NCBI RefSeq assembly: GCF_014851815.1
Contig: NZ_JACVAJ010000001.1
Coordinates: 496,001-560,000 of the forward strand
Direction of reading: 5' to 3'
Source: Pseudoxanthomonas sp. PXM01
Lineage (GTDB): Bacteria > Pseudomonadota > Gammaproteobacteria > Xanthomonadales > Xanthomonadaceae
DNA: 64,000 nucleotides
A model generated the notes under the pieces. That model did not search any database and was not told the DNA's origin. It worked only from the letters and a program-made list of their open reading frames with translations. This document shows, piece by piece, positions 43,217 to 56,874 of the stretch. A program made the position numbers and the translations under genes. Position 1 is the stretch's first letter, and every line of letters starts with the position of its first letter.

Positions 43217-45088
43217 TCAGGCCTTGGCCTTTTCCTTCGCGATCCACTGGTCCACGCGACGCTCCAGCAGGTTCAGCGGCAATGCGCCGCCGCCCAGCAC
43301 GGTGTCGTGGAAGCCCTTGATGTCGAACTTCGCGCCCAGTTCGGTTTCGGCTTTCTTGCGCAGTTCCTGGATCTTGATCATGCCGATCTTGTAGGCCGTG
43401 GCCTGGCCCGGCATGATCAGGTAGCGCTTGATCTCGGACTCGATCGCCGCACGTGGCACGGCGCTGTTGTCGTCGAAGTACTCCACCGCCTGCTGCTCGG
43501 TCCAGCCCTTGGCATGCAGGCCCGTATCGACCACCAGACGGATCGCGCGCCACATTTCCGAGCTCAGGCGGCCATATTCCGAGTACGGATCCTGGTAGGT
43601 GCCCGGCATTTCCTTGGCCAGCCATTCCGAATACAGGCCCCAGCCTTCCGCATAGGCGGTGACGCCGTACTGCGTGCGGAACTTCGGCACGCCGGTCAGC
43701 TCCTGCGCGATGGCGATCTGCATGTGGTGGCCCGGCAGGCCTTCGTGGTACGCGATCACTTCGAGCTCGGTCTTAGGCATGGCGTTCATGTCCGACAGAT
43801 GCGCGTAGTACACGCCCGGACGCGAACCGTCCGGCGTACCCGGGTAGTAGTGCTGCGCCGCGCCGTCCTGCTCGCGGAACGGTTCGACGCGCTTGACCAC
43901 CAGGTCGGCCTTCGGCAGCAGGCCGAAGTACTCAGGCAGCACCTTCTTGATGTTGTCGATGGCGCGCGTGGCGTCGTCGATGTAGGCCTGGCGGCCGGCA
44001 TCGGTGTTCGGGTACTTGAACTGCTTGTCGGTGTCGATGAAGGTGAAGAACGCATCCAGGTCGCCCTTGAAGCCGACCTTGTCCTTCAACGCGGTCATCT
44101 CGCCCTTGATGCGCTCGACTTCCTTCAGGCCCAGCTCGTGGATCTGCTCGGCCGTCATGCCCGTGGTGGTCATCTGGCGCAGCTGATACTCGTAGTACGC
44201 CTTGCCGTTCTTGTGGGTGGTGCCCACGCCGGTAGCGTTGACGGCCGCCTTCGGCAGCTCTTCCTCGCTCCACGCGATCACACCGTCGTAGGCGGGCTTG
44301 AACTGCTCGAGCAGTGCCTTGCGTGCTTCGTCCTTCAGCGCGGTGGCGCGGGCGGCGTCGATCTTGCCGGCCTTCACCAGCGCATCGGCCTTGGCCTGGG
44401 CATCGGCCCAGATCGCCGAATCCGGGCCGGCGGAGAACGGTGCACCGGCGACGACCTTCTTCGCCTGGTCGATCACGCCTTCATAGGCGAACTTGGGCGG
44501 ACGGATGCCCTGCCCGGCCGACGCGCGCGCACGCTCCAGCAACTGGTCGAACGCACGCTGGGTCGCCTTGATGCGGGCGATATAGGCGGTGTAGTCCGAC
44601 TCTTCGTCGACCTTGTGGAAGCTGATCAGGAAGGTCGGCCAGAAGCCCTGCGCACCATTCATCTGGTCGAAGGCATAGCCGTCCTGCAGGAACGGCAGGC
44701 CATCACGCGCATTCTCGTACTGCAGCTTCCACAGGTCGTACGAGAACTTGGTCTCGTCGTCGAGCTTGGCGTAGGCGAACGTCTTCTCCATTTCCTCGAC
44801 GCTGGCCTGTTGCCACGCGACCTGGTCGCGCTGCGCCTGCTCGGACATGTCGTCGACCTGGTCGTACAGGTCCTTGCGCCCCTGGAAGGTCAGCTGGATG
44901 GGGCTGAACTTCAGCTGCTCCTCGTACTTCTTCTCGAACCACTCGTTCAACCGCTTGCTCTCGGCGGCGATATCGGCGGCGGACGCCACCGGCGCCGCGG
45001 CATCGGCGGCTGCACCGGCGGGGGCGTTGCCCTTGTCGCAGGCGGCCAGGGCCAGCGTGAGGGCACAGACGATCAGGGTTTTGCGCAT
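43217..45088 (-). CDS. DUF885 family lipoprotein, putative metallopeptidase
   Basis: 623 residues. Lipoprotein signal VCALTLALAACDKG (lipobox LAAC), then an Ala-rich linker. DUF885 proteins carry the conserved AYHEGLPGHHMQIA, present here near residue 449 and resembling a zinc-peptidase HExxH-type helix; ARYAYTEGWGLYSEW-like VTAYAEGWGLYSEWLAK follows. Located at the outer membrane or periplasmic face. Enzyme activity of the family is not well established. The gene lies downstream of the acyl-CoA dehydrogenase, separated by a terminator. Confidence 0.9.
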   Translation of the reverse strand: MRKTLIVCALTLALAACDKGNAPAGAAADAAAPVASAADIAAESKRLNEWFEKKYEEQLKFSPIQLTFQGRKDLYDQVDDMSEQAQRDQVAWQQASVEEMEKTFAYAKLDDETKFSYDLWKLQYENARDGLPFLQDGYAFDQMNGAQGFWPTFLISFHKVDEESDYTAYIARIKATQRAFDQLLERARASAGQGIRPPKFAYEGVIDQAKKVVAGAPFSAGPDSAIWADAQAKADALVKAGKIDAARATALKDEARKALLEQFKPAYDGVIAWSEEELPKAAVNATGVGTTHKNGKAYYEYQLRQMTTTGMTAEQIHELGLKEVERIKGEMTALKDKVGFKGDLDAFFTFIDTDKQFKYPNTDAGRQAYIDDATRAIDNIKKVLPEYFGLLPKADLVVKRVEPFREQDGAAQHYYPGTPDGSRPGVYYAHLSDMNAMPKTELEVIAYHEGLPGHHMQIAIAQELTGVPKFRTQYGVTAYAEGWGLYSEWLAKEMPGTYQDPYSEYGRLSSEMWRAIRLVVDTGLHAKGWTEQQAVEYFDDNSAVPRAAIESEIKRYLIMPGQATAYKIGMIKIQELRKKAETELGAKFDIKGFHDTVLGGGALPLNLLERRVDQWIAKEKAKA

Positions 45089-45205
45089 CGGGGTCTCCAG
45101 GAGGAAAACGGGGGACGCACCCCCGCATCAGGCCACTCTAGCGGACCACCGCCCCTGCGGTCCCATGACCAAAGACGGGGGTCGGGATACCGGTGTCCCG
45201 GAAAC

Positions 45206-45233
45206 AAGAACGCCGCCTCGCGGCGGCGTTCTT
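45206..45233 (-). terminator. Terminator after acyl-CoA dehydrogenase
   Basis: AAGAACGCCGCC-TCGC-GGCGGCGTTCTT, a perfect twelve-base stem. Read leftward it is followed by TGTTTCC. It begins 19 bases past the dehydrogenase stop. Confidence 0.8.
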
Positions 45234-45251
45234 CCTGACAGGACAACGGAT

Positions 45252-46400
<1,149 letters not shown>

Positions 46401-46468
46401 GGGTACCCCTCGACCAAATGTTAGATACCAATTGTAACCCGCGACCATCCGTGGGCGTATGCCGCGGG

Positions 46469-46526
46469 TTGACCGCGACCGGGTCCAGTCTTCAAAATAT
46501 CTCTATATCGCGATAGGAAGATATTT
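46469..46526 (+). promoter_or_regulatory. Promoter and 32-base palindrome before the ArsR-methyltransferase gene
   Basis: TTGACC (46469-46474), 18-base spacer, CAAAAT (46493-46498). A 32-base symmetric element spans 46495-46526: outer arms AAATATCT and AGATATTT, centre TATCGCGATA, 13 of 16 pairs matched. It covers the -10, contains the Shine-Dalgarno (AGGAAG, 46515-46520) and ends at the base before the ATG. Confidence 0.7.
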
Positions 46527-47456
46527 ATGGATCTGGAAGCCTGGTCGACCCGGCTGAAGGTGTTTGCCGACGCCACCCGGGTGCGCCTGCTGGCGCTGCT
46601 GGCCCGCGAGGAACTGACCGTCGCCGAACTGTCGGCGATCACGCAGCTCGCCCAGCCGCGCGTGTCCACCCATCTGGCCAAGCTCAAGGAGGCAGGCCTG
46701 GCGCGCGACCGGCGTGCCGGCGTGTCGGCGTACTACCGCTTCGACGAAGACAACCTGGACACCGTGCAGCGCGAACTCTGGCGCAGCCTGCGCGATGGCA
46801 GCGACGACCCGCTGCTGCGGCAGGATGCCGAACGCATCGCCGCGGTGCTCGCCAACCGCGCCGCCGACCAGAACTGGGCCGACAGCGTCGCCGGCGACAT
46901 GGAGCGCCACTACTCGCCAGGGCGCACCTGGGAGGCGTTGGCTCGCACCGCCCTGCCCCTGCTCGAGACCGGTGACGTGCTGGATATCGCCTCCGGTGAC
47001 GGCGTGCTCGCTGAACTGCTCTCGCCACACTCCAAGCGTTACGTCTGCATCGATACCAGCACGCGCGTGGTCGCGGCGGCTGGCGAGCGCCTGCGCCGCT
47101 TCCCGAACGTGGAAGTCCGCGAAGGCGATATGCATGCGCTACCGTTCAAGGACGGCAGTTTCGACCTGGTCGTGCTGATGCATGCGCTCACCTATTCCGC
47201 CAAACCGGCGCAAGCGGTCGCGGAAGCGGCGCGCGTGCTGCGACGGGGTGGTCGCCTGCTGCTCAGCAGCCTGGGCAAGCACGAGCACAAGTCGGTCGTG
47301 GAAGCGTACGGACACGTCAACCTGGGCTTCAGCGAGAAGGAACTGCGCAAGTTCGCCGAGAAGGCGGGCCTGGACATCGCCAACGCTGAGACGGTTACCC
47401 GTGAGCGCCGCCCTCCCCACTTCGAAGTCATTTCGCTGACGGCGGTGAAGCCATGA
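46527..47456 (+). CDS. ArsR-family regulator fused to SAM-dependent methyltransferase (SahR-like)
   Basis: 309 residues. Residues 1-80: ArsR winged helix ([35 protein letters not shown]) without an obvious metal-binding cysteine motif. Residues about 140-300: class I methyltransferase fold with SAM motif [15 protein letters not shown] and [15 protein letters not shown] [15 protein letters not shown]. Its stop overlaps the start of metH (ATGA). ArsR-family SahR regulators control methionine and S-adenosylhomocysteine genes in Proteobacteria, and the methyltransferase-like part probably senses SAM or SAH; that is inference here. Confidence 0.88.
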   Translation: MDLEAWSTRLKVFADATRVRLLALLAREELTVAELSAITQLAQPRVSTHLAKLKEAGLARDRRAGVSAYYRFDEDNLDTVQRELWRSLRDGSDDPLLRQDAERIAAVLANRAADQNWADSVAGDMERHYSPGRTWEALARTALPLLETGDVLDIASGDGVLAELLSPHSKRYVCIDTSTRVVAAAGERLRRFPNVEVREGDMHALPFKDGSFDLVVLMHALTYSAKPAQAVAEAARVLRRGGRLLLSSLGKHEHKSVVEAYGHVNLGFSEKELRKFAEKAGLDIANAETVTRERRPPHFEVISLTAVKP

Positions 47457-48534
47457 AGACCCTGCCATGGCTCCACCCTGGGCGCGCCAGGATGCTGGAG
47501 GACGCGCTCGCGCAGCGCATCCTCATCATCGACGGCGCCATGGGCACCATGATCCAGCGCCACGGCCTGCAGGAAGCGGACTACCGCGGCCAGCGCTTCA
47601 CCGATGGCTGCGATGCCCAGCACACGCACGATCACGGCCCCGGTTGCGACCATGACCTCAAGGGCAACAATGATCTGCTGTTGCTGACCAAACCCGAGGT
47701 CATCGCCGGGGTGCACACGGCCTATCTCGAGGCCGGTGCCGACCTGATCGAAACCAATACCTTCAACGCCACCTCGATCAGCCAGGCCGACTACCACCTC
47801 GAACACCTGGTCTACGAACTGAACAAGGCCGGCGCGCAGGTGGCGCGTCAGTGCTGCGACGCCATCGAAGCCACCACGCCGGACAAACCGCGCTTCGTCA
47901 TCGGCGTGCTCGGACCCACCAGCCGCACCGCGTCGATCAGCCCCGACGTCAACGATCCGGGCTTCCGCAACACCAGTTTCGACGAACTGCGCGCCACCTA
48001 CCGGGAGGCCATCGAAGGCCTGATCGACGGCGGCGCCGATACGCTGATGGTGGAAACCATCTTCGACACGCTCAACGCCAAGGCGGCGCTGTACGCGATC
48101 GAGGAAGTCTTCGACGCGCGCGGCGGGCGCCTGCCGGTGATGATCTCCGGCACGATCACCGATGCCTCCGGACGCACGCTGTCCGGGCAGACGGCCGAAG
48201 CCTTCTACACCTCGGTGGCGCACAGCCGCCCGCTGTCGATCGGCCTGAACTGCGCACTGGGCGCGAAGGACCTGCGCGAGCATGTCGAGACGCTGGCGAC
48301 GGTCGCTGATGCCTACGTCAGTGCGCATCCGAACGCCGGCCTGCCCAACGCCTTCGGCGAGTACGACGAGACACCGGAAGAGATGGCTGCCACGCTGAAG
48401 GAGTTCGCACAGTCCGGCCTGCTGAACCTTGTCGGCGGCTGCTGCGGCACCACGCCCCCACACATCAGGGCGATCGCCGAGGCCGTCGCGGGACTTCCGC
48501 CACGCAGGCTGCCGGCGAGACTGGAGCAGGCAGC

Positions 48535-48538
<4 letters not shown>
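47453..48538 (+). CDS. metH: Methionine synthase, homocysteine-binding subunit
   Basis: 361 residues, the first module of cobalamin-dependent methionine synthase on its own gene. Zinc ligands C267 (GLNCAL), C330 and C331 (GGCCGTTP), with the same 63-residue spacing as C247/C310/C311 of E. coli MetH. A 20-residue offset comes mainly from an insert rich in Cys and His at residues 53-67 ([15 protein letters not shown]) just before the conserved DLKGNNDLL. It overlaps the second subunit gene by four bases (ATGA), so both are made together. Confidence 0.95.
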
Positions 48539-51222
<2,684 letters not shown>

Positions 51223-51296
51223 GTTCGCGACGCTCGCAGGATGGTAGTGCCATGAGGCGGCGACTAAGCTGGTCGTCCCCCACCACTGGAACCGCC

Positions 51297-52652
51297 ATGC
51301 ACCGTCGAACGCTCATGCTGGGCCTGATCGCCACCTTCGCCGCGTTGCCCGCCGCCGCGACGGACACCGTGATCCTGGAGAACGCCCGCGTCTTCGACGG
51401 CCGAAGGGATCTCGGCATCGTTGATGTGGTCCTGCAAGGCGAGCGCATTCTCCACGTCGGCAAGGCCAACGATGCGCAGCGACGCGATGCCCGCCGCATC
51501 GACTACACCGGCAAGCATCTCCTGCCCGGCCTGGTCAGCAACCACTCCCATGTCGGCAACACCGGCGGGCTGGAGCACGGCGACCGCTTCTACACGCGGG
51601 ACGTCGTCGTTCGCGACCTGCAGCAGTTCCAGCGTTATGGCGTGACCACGGTCACCTCACTGGGCATGAACGGCGATGCGTTCGCTTCGATCCGCGCAGA
51701 AGTTCGAAACGACCCTGGGCTGGGTGCACAGCTCTACGGCGCCGGCGCCGGTATCGGCGCCGTAGCCGGTGCTCCGCCGACGCAGATCATGGGCCTGGCG
51801 AACGATCCGGTTGCGCGTCCCGCCACGCCCGACGAAGCCCGTGCCGCCGTGCGGGCGCAGAAGGTCGCGGGCGTGGACGTCATCAAGTTATGGGTCGACG
51901 ACCTGGGCGGCCGTTTCCCGATGATGGCGCCGGAAATCTACCGCGCGGCCATCGACGAGGCGCATCGCGTCGACCTGCGAGTGGCCGCCCATATCCATGA
52001 CCACGCGCAAGCGGCCGACCTGGTGGACGCCGGCGTGGACATCATCGCGCACGGCATCCGCGACGCGGCCATCTCGCCCGCGCTGGTAAAGGCGATGAAG
52101 GACAAGGGCACGTGGTACATCCCGACCGTCAACATCGATGAAGCCAACTATCTCTACGCCGAGAATCCCGCCTGGCTGCAGACACCGTTCCTGCGCCATG
52201 CACTGCCGGAGGCGGTGGCGACGCGCTGGCAGGACCCGCAATGGCAAGCGCAGCAGCTGGCAGGCGCCAACATTCCCGGGGCACGCAAAGCCGTCGCCAT
52301 GAACCTGCGCAACCTCCGCACGCTACGCGAGGGCGGCGTGGACATCGGCTTCGGTACCGACTCGGGCGCCATGCCGCAGCGCGTGATCGGGTTCGCCGAG
52401 CATCGCGAACTCGAACTGATGACGACGGCCGGTTTCACTTCTGCACAGGCGCTGGCGGTCGCCACCTCGGAAGCCGCACGCCTGCAGGGCCTGAACGACC
52501 GCGGCATCGTCGCCGTCGGCAAGCGGGCCGACCTGCTGGTACTGGATGCCGATCCGCTGCAGGACATCCTCAACACGCGCCGCATCCACGCCGTCTGGCA
52601 GGCAGGCCGTCAGGTATCTGACGGTCCATCCGACGTCACGCACGCGCCATAA
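51297..52652 (+). CDS. Exported amidohydrolase
   Basis: 451 residues from ATG 51297; the longer frame from 51252 is not conserved. Signal peptide MHRRTLMLGLIATFAALPAAA. Amidohydrolase-superfamily metal site: HSH of SNHSHVGN (in place of the usual HxH), lysine in VDVIKLWVDD, histidines in AAHIHDHAQ and IIAHGIRD, and aspartate in FGTDSGAMP; C-terminal AVGKRADLLVLDADPLQDI. Family members include imidazolonepropionase- and prolidase-type enzymes; the substrate is not evident. Location periplasmic. Confidence 0.9.
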   Translation: MHRRTLMLGLIATFAALPAAATDTVILENARVFDGRRDLGIVDVVLQGERILHVGKANDAQRRDARRIDYTGKHLLPGLVSNHSHVGNTGGLEHGDRFYTRDVVVRDLQQFQRYGVTTVTSLGMNGDAFASIRAEVRNDPGLGAQLYGAGAGIGAVAGAPPTQIMGLANDPVARPATPDEARAAVRAQKVAGVDVIKLWVDDLGGRFPMMAPEIYRAAIDEAHRVDLRVAAHIHDHAQAADLVDAGVDIIAHGIRDAAISPALVKAMKDKGTWYIPTVNIDEANYLYAENPAWLQTPFLRHALPEAVATRWQDPQWQAQQLAGANIPGARKAVAMNLRNLRTLREGGVDIGFGTDSGAMPQRVIGFAEHRELELMTTAGFTSAQALAVATSEAARLQGLNDRGIVAVGKRADLLVLDADPLQDILNTRRIHAVWQAGRQVSDGPSDVTHAP

Positions 52653-52691
52653 TCGCCACCCCGGAACGCGAGCCGTCGCACGGTCGATGAC

Positions 52692-53873
52692 ATGACTCCC
52701 ACATCTTCCGCGACGGCTCCGTATCCGGCGGCGCGCCTGTCCAGCTTCTATTTCTTCTACTACGCCGCGCTGGGCGCCTTCACGCCGTACTGGAGTCTCT
52801 ATCTCGAATCCCGCGGCCTCGGCGTGGCCGCCATCAGCGTGTTGATGAGCCTGTGGTACGCCACGCGCATCGTGTCTCCCAGTCTGTGGACCACGCTGGC
52901 GGCACGCTCGCCCCACCCCATCCGCTGGCTGCACGCGGGTTGTGTCCTGGCGGTCGGTTGCTTCGCCCTGTTCGTGCTGCCCCTGGAACATGCCGGCCTG
53001 TTCGCCGTGATGCTGGGCTTCTGCTTCGCCTACAACGCGGTGATGCCGCAGTTCGAGTCGATCACGATGTCGCACCTCGGCGTGCGCAGCGATCGCTACG
53101 GCCTGATCCGCGTCTGGGGATCGATCGGCTTCATCGTCGTCGTCGCTTCGTTCGGCTGGTTGATCGACGAGCGGCGGCTTGGCGTGGGCGCGCTGCCGTG
53201 GCTGATGCTGCCGGTGCTGGCGGGCGTGCTGGGATCCGCCCTGCTGAACCGTTACGCGCACGACCCGAGCCTTCCGGCACACGATGCGGACGGCGGCTTC
53301 CGCGCGCGGCTGAGGCGACCCCAGGTGATCGCCTTCTTCGTCGCGGCGTTCCTGACCCAGATATCGTTCGGCCCGTTCTACACCTTCTTCTCGATCTACC
53401 TGTCCGAACACGGCTATCCAACCGCGACACAGGGCGTGCTCTGGACCGTCGGCGTGCTGGCGGAGATCGGGGTGTTCTTCCTCTCCAGCCGCATCTTCCG
53501 GCGCTGGGATGCCAGCCGCGTGCTGCTGCTGGCCCTGCTCAGCGCCTCGGTGCGCTGGCTGGCCACCGCGCTCTTCCCGGACAACGTCCCGGTGATGGTG
53601 GTCGCCCAGCTGACCCATGCGCTGAACTTCGGCGCGTTCTTCGCCGCCGCGATGCAACTGCTCGTGCGCTTCTTCCCCGGACGCATGAACGGTCACGGAC
53701 AAGGCGTCTTCTACGGCCTGTCGTCGGGCGTCGGTGGTGTGTGCGGCGCGCTGCTCGCAGGCCAGCTGTGGCGCATCAGCGGCGAGGCGGCCTTCCTCTG
53801 CTCATCGGCCATCGCGCTGGTGGCGGCCTTCATCGTATGGCGGTGGCTGGTGCGCGGTCCGACGCCGCGCTAG
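52692..53873 (+). CDS. MFS transporter (phenylpropionate/HcaT-like)
   Basis: 393 residues, about 12 membrane helices. Opening SSFYFFYYAALGAFTPYWSLYL and later GSIGFIVVVASFGWLID, RVWG loop and FFSIYLSEHGY fit the PPP/HcaT branch of the major facilitator superfamily. Substrate unknown. Forty bases after the amidohydrolase in the same direction, so the pair may form a unit. Its TAG overlaps the opposite TAG of the hydrolase gene in a shared CTAG. Confidence 0.9.
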   Translation: MTPTSSATAPYPAARLSSFYFFYYAALGAFTPYWSLYLESRGLGVAAISVLMSLWYATRIVSPSLWTTLAARSPHPIRWLHAGCVLAVGCFALFVLPLEHAGLFAVMLGFCFAYNAVMPQFESITMSHLGVRSDRYGLIRVWGSIGFIVVVASFGWLIDERRLGVGALPWLMLPVLAGVLGSALLNRYAHDPSLPAHDADGGFRARLRRPQVIAFFVAAFLTQISFGPFYTFFSIYLSEHGYPTATQGVLWTVGVLAEIGVFFLSSRIFRRWDASRVLLLALLSASVRWLATALFPDNVPVMVVAQLTHALNFGAFFAAAMQLLVRFFPGRMNGHGQGVFYGLSSGVGGVCGALLAGQLWRISGEAAFLCSSAIALVAAFIVWRWLVRGPTPR

Positions 53874-54595
53874 ACGCACGCGTCGTCGCGGAACACGTCC
53901 AGCAGGCGACCGATCTCGACGGCCGCAGGTACCGGCGCCACCTGAAACAGGAAATGCGGCGCATCGACCACCGCGTGACGCGCGTGACGTGCCAACCGAA
54001 GCACGTCACGGCCCGCGTGCGGCCAGATCAACCTGTCGTGCCTTGCCTGCAGATACAACACCGGCATGTCCAACGCCGCCAGTTCGCGGCTGACGTCCAC
54101 GCGCAGCGCGGCCACAGCACGCTGACGAAGCACGGGGAGCGGCACGCTGGCCACGATCACTTCGAACTCGGCGCGCAACGACGGCGGCAATCCGCTGCCT
54201 GTCAGCAGCCTTTCCAACACGAACAGGGGCGGCGCGATCGCGGGCAGGCTCTCCACGAGCGCTGCGGCGACCCGGCTGAGGGGAAGAGGAGCGCGAACGA
54301 AGCTCGCCGCCATCACCAGCGCTCGCACGCGGCCCGGATGACGATGCGCGAGCAGGACACCTAACGGGCCCGCAAAGGACTCCGCCACAAGCACGATGTC
54401 ATCGTTCCGTCGCAGCAGCGCGGGCTCGATCGCATCGGCCAGCGCCGAGTAGCCCTGGAACTGCCCATTGTCGTAAGCCAACACCTCGGCGTCGCCGGCT
54501 TGGGCCAACGACGCCGCCAAAGGGGCATAGAGCCGTCCGGTGCCATCCAGTCCCGGCAACAGGCAAAGCCGTGGCCGGGTAGACGCTGTCACCAC
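53870..54595 (-). CDS. Alpha/beta-hydrolase
   Basis: 241 residues from a GTG start at 54595. Oxyanion region LLPGLDGTGRLYAPLA (13-28), nucleophile S73 in AESFAG (Ser with Gly at +3, plain xxSxxG pattern), acid D in ARHDRLIWP and histidine in DAPHFLFQ. Cytosolic; no signal peptide. Esterase- or lipase-like, substrate unknown. The start overlaps the end of the preceding YaiL-like gene by seven bases, so the two are coupled. Confidence 0.85.
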   Translation of the reverse strand: MVTASTRPRLCLLPGLDGTGRLYAPLAASLAQAGDAEVLAYDNGQFQGYSALADAIEPALLRRNDDIVLVAESFAGPLGVLLAHRHPGRVRALVMAASFVRAPLPLSRVAAALVESLPAIAPPLFVLERLLTGSGLPPSLRAEFEVIVASVPLPVLRQRAVAALRVDVSRELAALDMPVLYLQARHDRLIWPHAGRDVLRLARHARHAVVDAPHFLFQVAPVPAAVEIGRLLDVFRDDACV

Positions 54596-55212
54596 ACCAG
54601 GTCGTCGGGCACCTGGTATTGCGGATCGGCGTAGGGATCATCTTCCGCCGGTGCGTTGGGATCGACCTTGAGCGCGACGGCCGGCGCGAAGATGGATTCC
54701 GCTTCGGCGAGCACCGCCGAGGTCACCAGCAGGTAGCGGCCGTTCTGCTGCACCACGCCGAGCTCACCGGCGTTCAGCGCCTTCAGCTGTTCCGCGTTGA
54801 CGTAGATGCGCTTGATCTTGCCGCCATAGGGAAAATGCCGCGCGATGTCGGCGTCGGCATGGTTGAGCGACTTGTCCTTGAGAAAAGTCTCGAGCCTCGC
54901 CTTGGCTTCACGGCGCACGCGCGCCTCTTCCTGCTTCACCCGCTCGGCTTCGATGCGCTCGTCCTTCTCGCGCTGGGCGCGGATGGCGTAGGCCTTGGCC
55001 AGATCGATGTCTTCCTGGCTGCGCCTGGGTTTGCCGGCTCCCTGCGGCGATCGCGGTTTGCCGCCCTGCCCCGGCTTCTGATGCGCGGCAGGCTTGCCCC
55101 CCGCCTTGTGGGCGTCGCGGCGTGGATCGGGGCGGCGTTCTGGTTTGCGCTCGGGCTTGGGCGCGGGCTTGAAGCCCAGACCCAGCAACTGGTCACGGAG
55201 TGAATCGGTCAT
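54589..55212 (-). CDS. DUF2058 (YaiL-like) protein
   Basis: 207 residues from ATG 55212 (MTDSLRDQLLGLGFKPAPKP). Very basic low-complexity segment rich in K, P, R, Q and G at residues 13-75, then a charged helix and the conserved C-terminal NHADADIARHFPYGGKIKRI. Probably a nucleic-acid-associated or ribosome-linked protein, as is suspected for the E. coli relative, but no function is established. Confidence 0.85.
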   Translation of the reverse strand: MTDSLRDQLLGLGFKPAPKPERKPERRPDPRRDAHKAGGKPAAHQKPGQGGKPRSPQGAGKPRRSQEDIDLAKAYAIRAQREKDERIEAERVKQEEARVRREAKARLETFLKDKSLNHADADIARHFPYGGKIKRIYVNAEQLKALNAGELGVVQQNGRYLLVTSAVLAEAESIFAPAVALKVDPNAPAEDDPYADPQYQVPDDLVW

Positions 55213-55247
55213 CGGTCGTTCGCGGGGACTGCTATGCCGCAAGCGTA

Positions 55248-55484
55248 TCAATAATGCGGCGGCGGCGGTTCACTGGCAGCATCCTCGAACAGTGAGGTGC
55301 GCACCTTGCCCAGTTCTTCCACCATGGTCCGCAGCAGCAATGCCGTCCGCTGGTTCTCGGCACGCGCATCGGCCAGCGCCTCGCTCATTTCGTTGAGCGA
55401 GTGCTCCTGGAACGCCAACCGGGTTTCCAGTTCGACCAGGCGGCGCTCCAGCGTGTCGCCCGACAAGGGCAGGTCAGCCTGCAC
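55248..55484 (-). CDS. slyX: SlyX-like coiled-coil protein
   Basis: 78 residues, almost all one amphipathic helix ([20 protein letters not shown]) ending in the family PPPPHY tail. SlyX is next to a FKBP in E. coli; its role is unknown. The start overlaps the ugd end by 11 bases; the gene is 36 bases before yaiL-like. Confidence 0.88.
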   Translation of the reverse strand: MQADLPLSGDTLERRLVELETRLAFQEHSLNEMSEALADARAENQRTALLLRTMVEELGKVRTSLFEDAASEPPPPHY

Positions 55485-56826
55485 GCACGGACCTGCCGCG
55501 TCCGATGCCGTAATAGGCCAGGCCGGCCGCTTCCACTTCGGCCGGCTCGTACAGGTTGCGGCCGTCGAAGATCACGGCATCGCCGAGCGTCTCCTGCAGA
55601 CGCGCAAAATCCGGGCTGCGGAACTGCTTCCATTCGGTCACGACCACCAGCGCGTCCGCGCCCTCGATTGCAGCGCGCGCGTCCTCGCACAGCACGAGAT
55701 CATCGCGTTCTCCGAAGATGCGGGACGCTTCGTCGCGCGCCTCCGGATCGTAGGCCTGCACGCGGGCGCCGGCCTCCCACAACTCCGCCAGCAGGCGCCG
55801 GCTGCTCGCCGCGCGCATGTCGTCGGTGTTGGGCTTGAACGACAGCCCCCACACCGCGAACGTCTTGCCCCGCACGCCCTCGTCCTCGCCACGGTCGTAG
55901 TGGCGCTGGATCAGTTCGAACAGATGGCCCTTCTGCCGCTCGTTGACCGACTCCACCGCCTGCAGCAGCTCCGGCACGTAGCCGTTCTGCTGTGCGGTGC
56001 GGGCCAGGGCCTGCACGTCCTTCGGGAAACAGGAACCGCCATAGCCGGCGCCGGGATAGATGAAGTGCCAGCCGATGCGCGGATCGGAACCGATGCCCTG
56101 GCGTACCTGCTCCACGTCGGCACCTACGCGCTCGGCGATGTTCGCGATTTCGTTCATGAAGCTGATCTTCGCGGCCAGCATCGCGTTGGCCGCGTACTTG
56201 GTCAGCTCGGCCGACCGCACGTCCATCACCACAATGCGCTCGTGGTTGCGATTGAACGGCGCGTAGAGGCGGCGCAGCTTCTCCACCGCCTGCGGGCTGG
56301 CTGCACCGACGACGATGCGGTCCGGGCGCATGCAGTCCTTGACCGCATCGCCTTCCTTGAGGAATTCCGGATTGGATACCACGTCGAACGAAACATCGAC
56401 GCCGCGCGCCGCCAGTTCCGCCTCGATGGCAGCGCGCACCTTGTCGGCGGTGCCGACCGGCACGGTGGACTTGTTGACCACCGTGCAGGGACGCTGGAGA
56501 TTGAGGCCGATCGTGCGTGCCACGGCGAGCACGTACTGCAGGTCAGCGCTGCCGTCTTCGTCCGGCGGCGTACCGACGGCGATGAAGACCACTTCACCGT
56601 GCGAAATCGCATCGGCGGCATCGGTGGTGAAGCGCAGCCGCCCGGCTTCGTGGTTCGCCTTCACCATCGGCGACAGGCCGGGCTCGTAGATCGGTACCAC
56701 GCCCTTGTTCAGGCCGTCGACCTTGGCCGGATCGATGTCCACGCAGACCACGTCGTGGCCGACTTCCGCCAGACAGGTCCCCGTCACAAGCCCAACGTAA
56801 CCCGTACCGAAGATCGCTACACGCAT
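55474..56826 (-). CDS. ugd: UDP-glucose 6-dehydrogenase
   Basis: NAD-dependent four-electron oxidation of UDP-glucose to UDP-glucuronate for polysaccharide or lipid A modification. 450 residues: Rossmann motif [19 protein letters not shown] (7-25), catalytic cysteine in [14 protein letters not shown] near residue 263, and C-terminal [14 protein letters not shown]. No partner polysaccharide genes lie beside it. Followed by slyX with overlap. Confidence 0.97.
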   Translation of the reverse strand: MRVAIFGTGYVGLVTGTCLAEVGHDVVCVDIDPAKVDGLNKGVVPIYEPGLSPMVKANHEAGRLRFTTDAADAISHGEVVFIAVGTPPDEDGSADLQYVLAVARTIGLNLQRPCTVVNKSTVPVGTADKVRAAIEAELAARGVDVSFDVVSNPEFLKEGDAVKDCMRPDRIVVGAASPQAVEKLRRLYAPFNRNHERIVVMDVRSAELTKYAANAMLAAKISFMNEIANIAERVGADVEQVRQGIGSDPRIGWHFIYPGAGYGGSCFPKDVQALARTAQQNGYVPELLQAVESVNERQKGHLFELIQRHYDRGEDEGVRGKTFAVWGLSFKPNTDDMRAASSRRLLAELWEAGARVQAYDPEARDEASRIFGERDDLVLCEDARAAIEGADALVVVTEWKQFRSPDFARLQETLGDAVIFDGRNLYEPAEVEAAGLAYYGIGRGRSVRAG

Positions 56827-56874
56827 CAGCCCATCCCGTCAGTGAAAGTTCAGTGCCGAATACGGCGATTCGGT

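Noticed and set aside
56853..56870. CCGAAT-ATTCGG hairpin between FKBP and ugd as a terminator
   Set aside because: Six-base stem without a following U-run in the direction of transcription.
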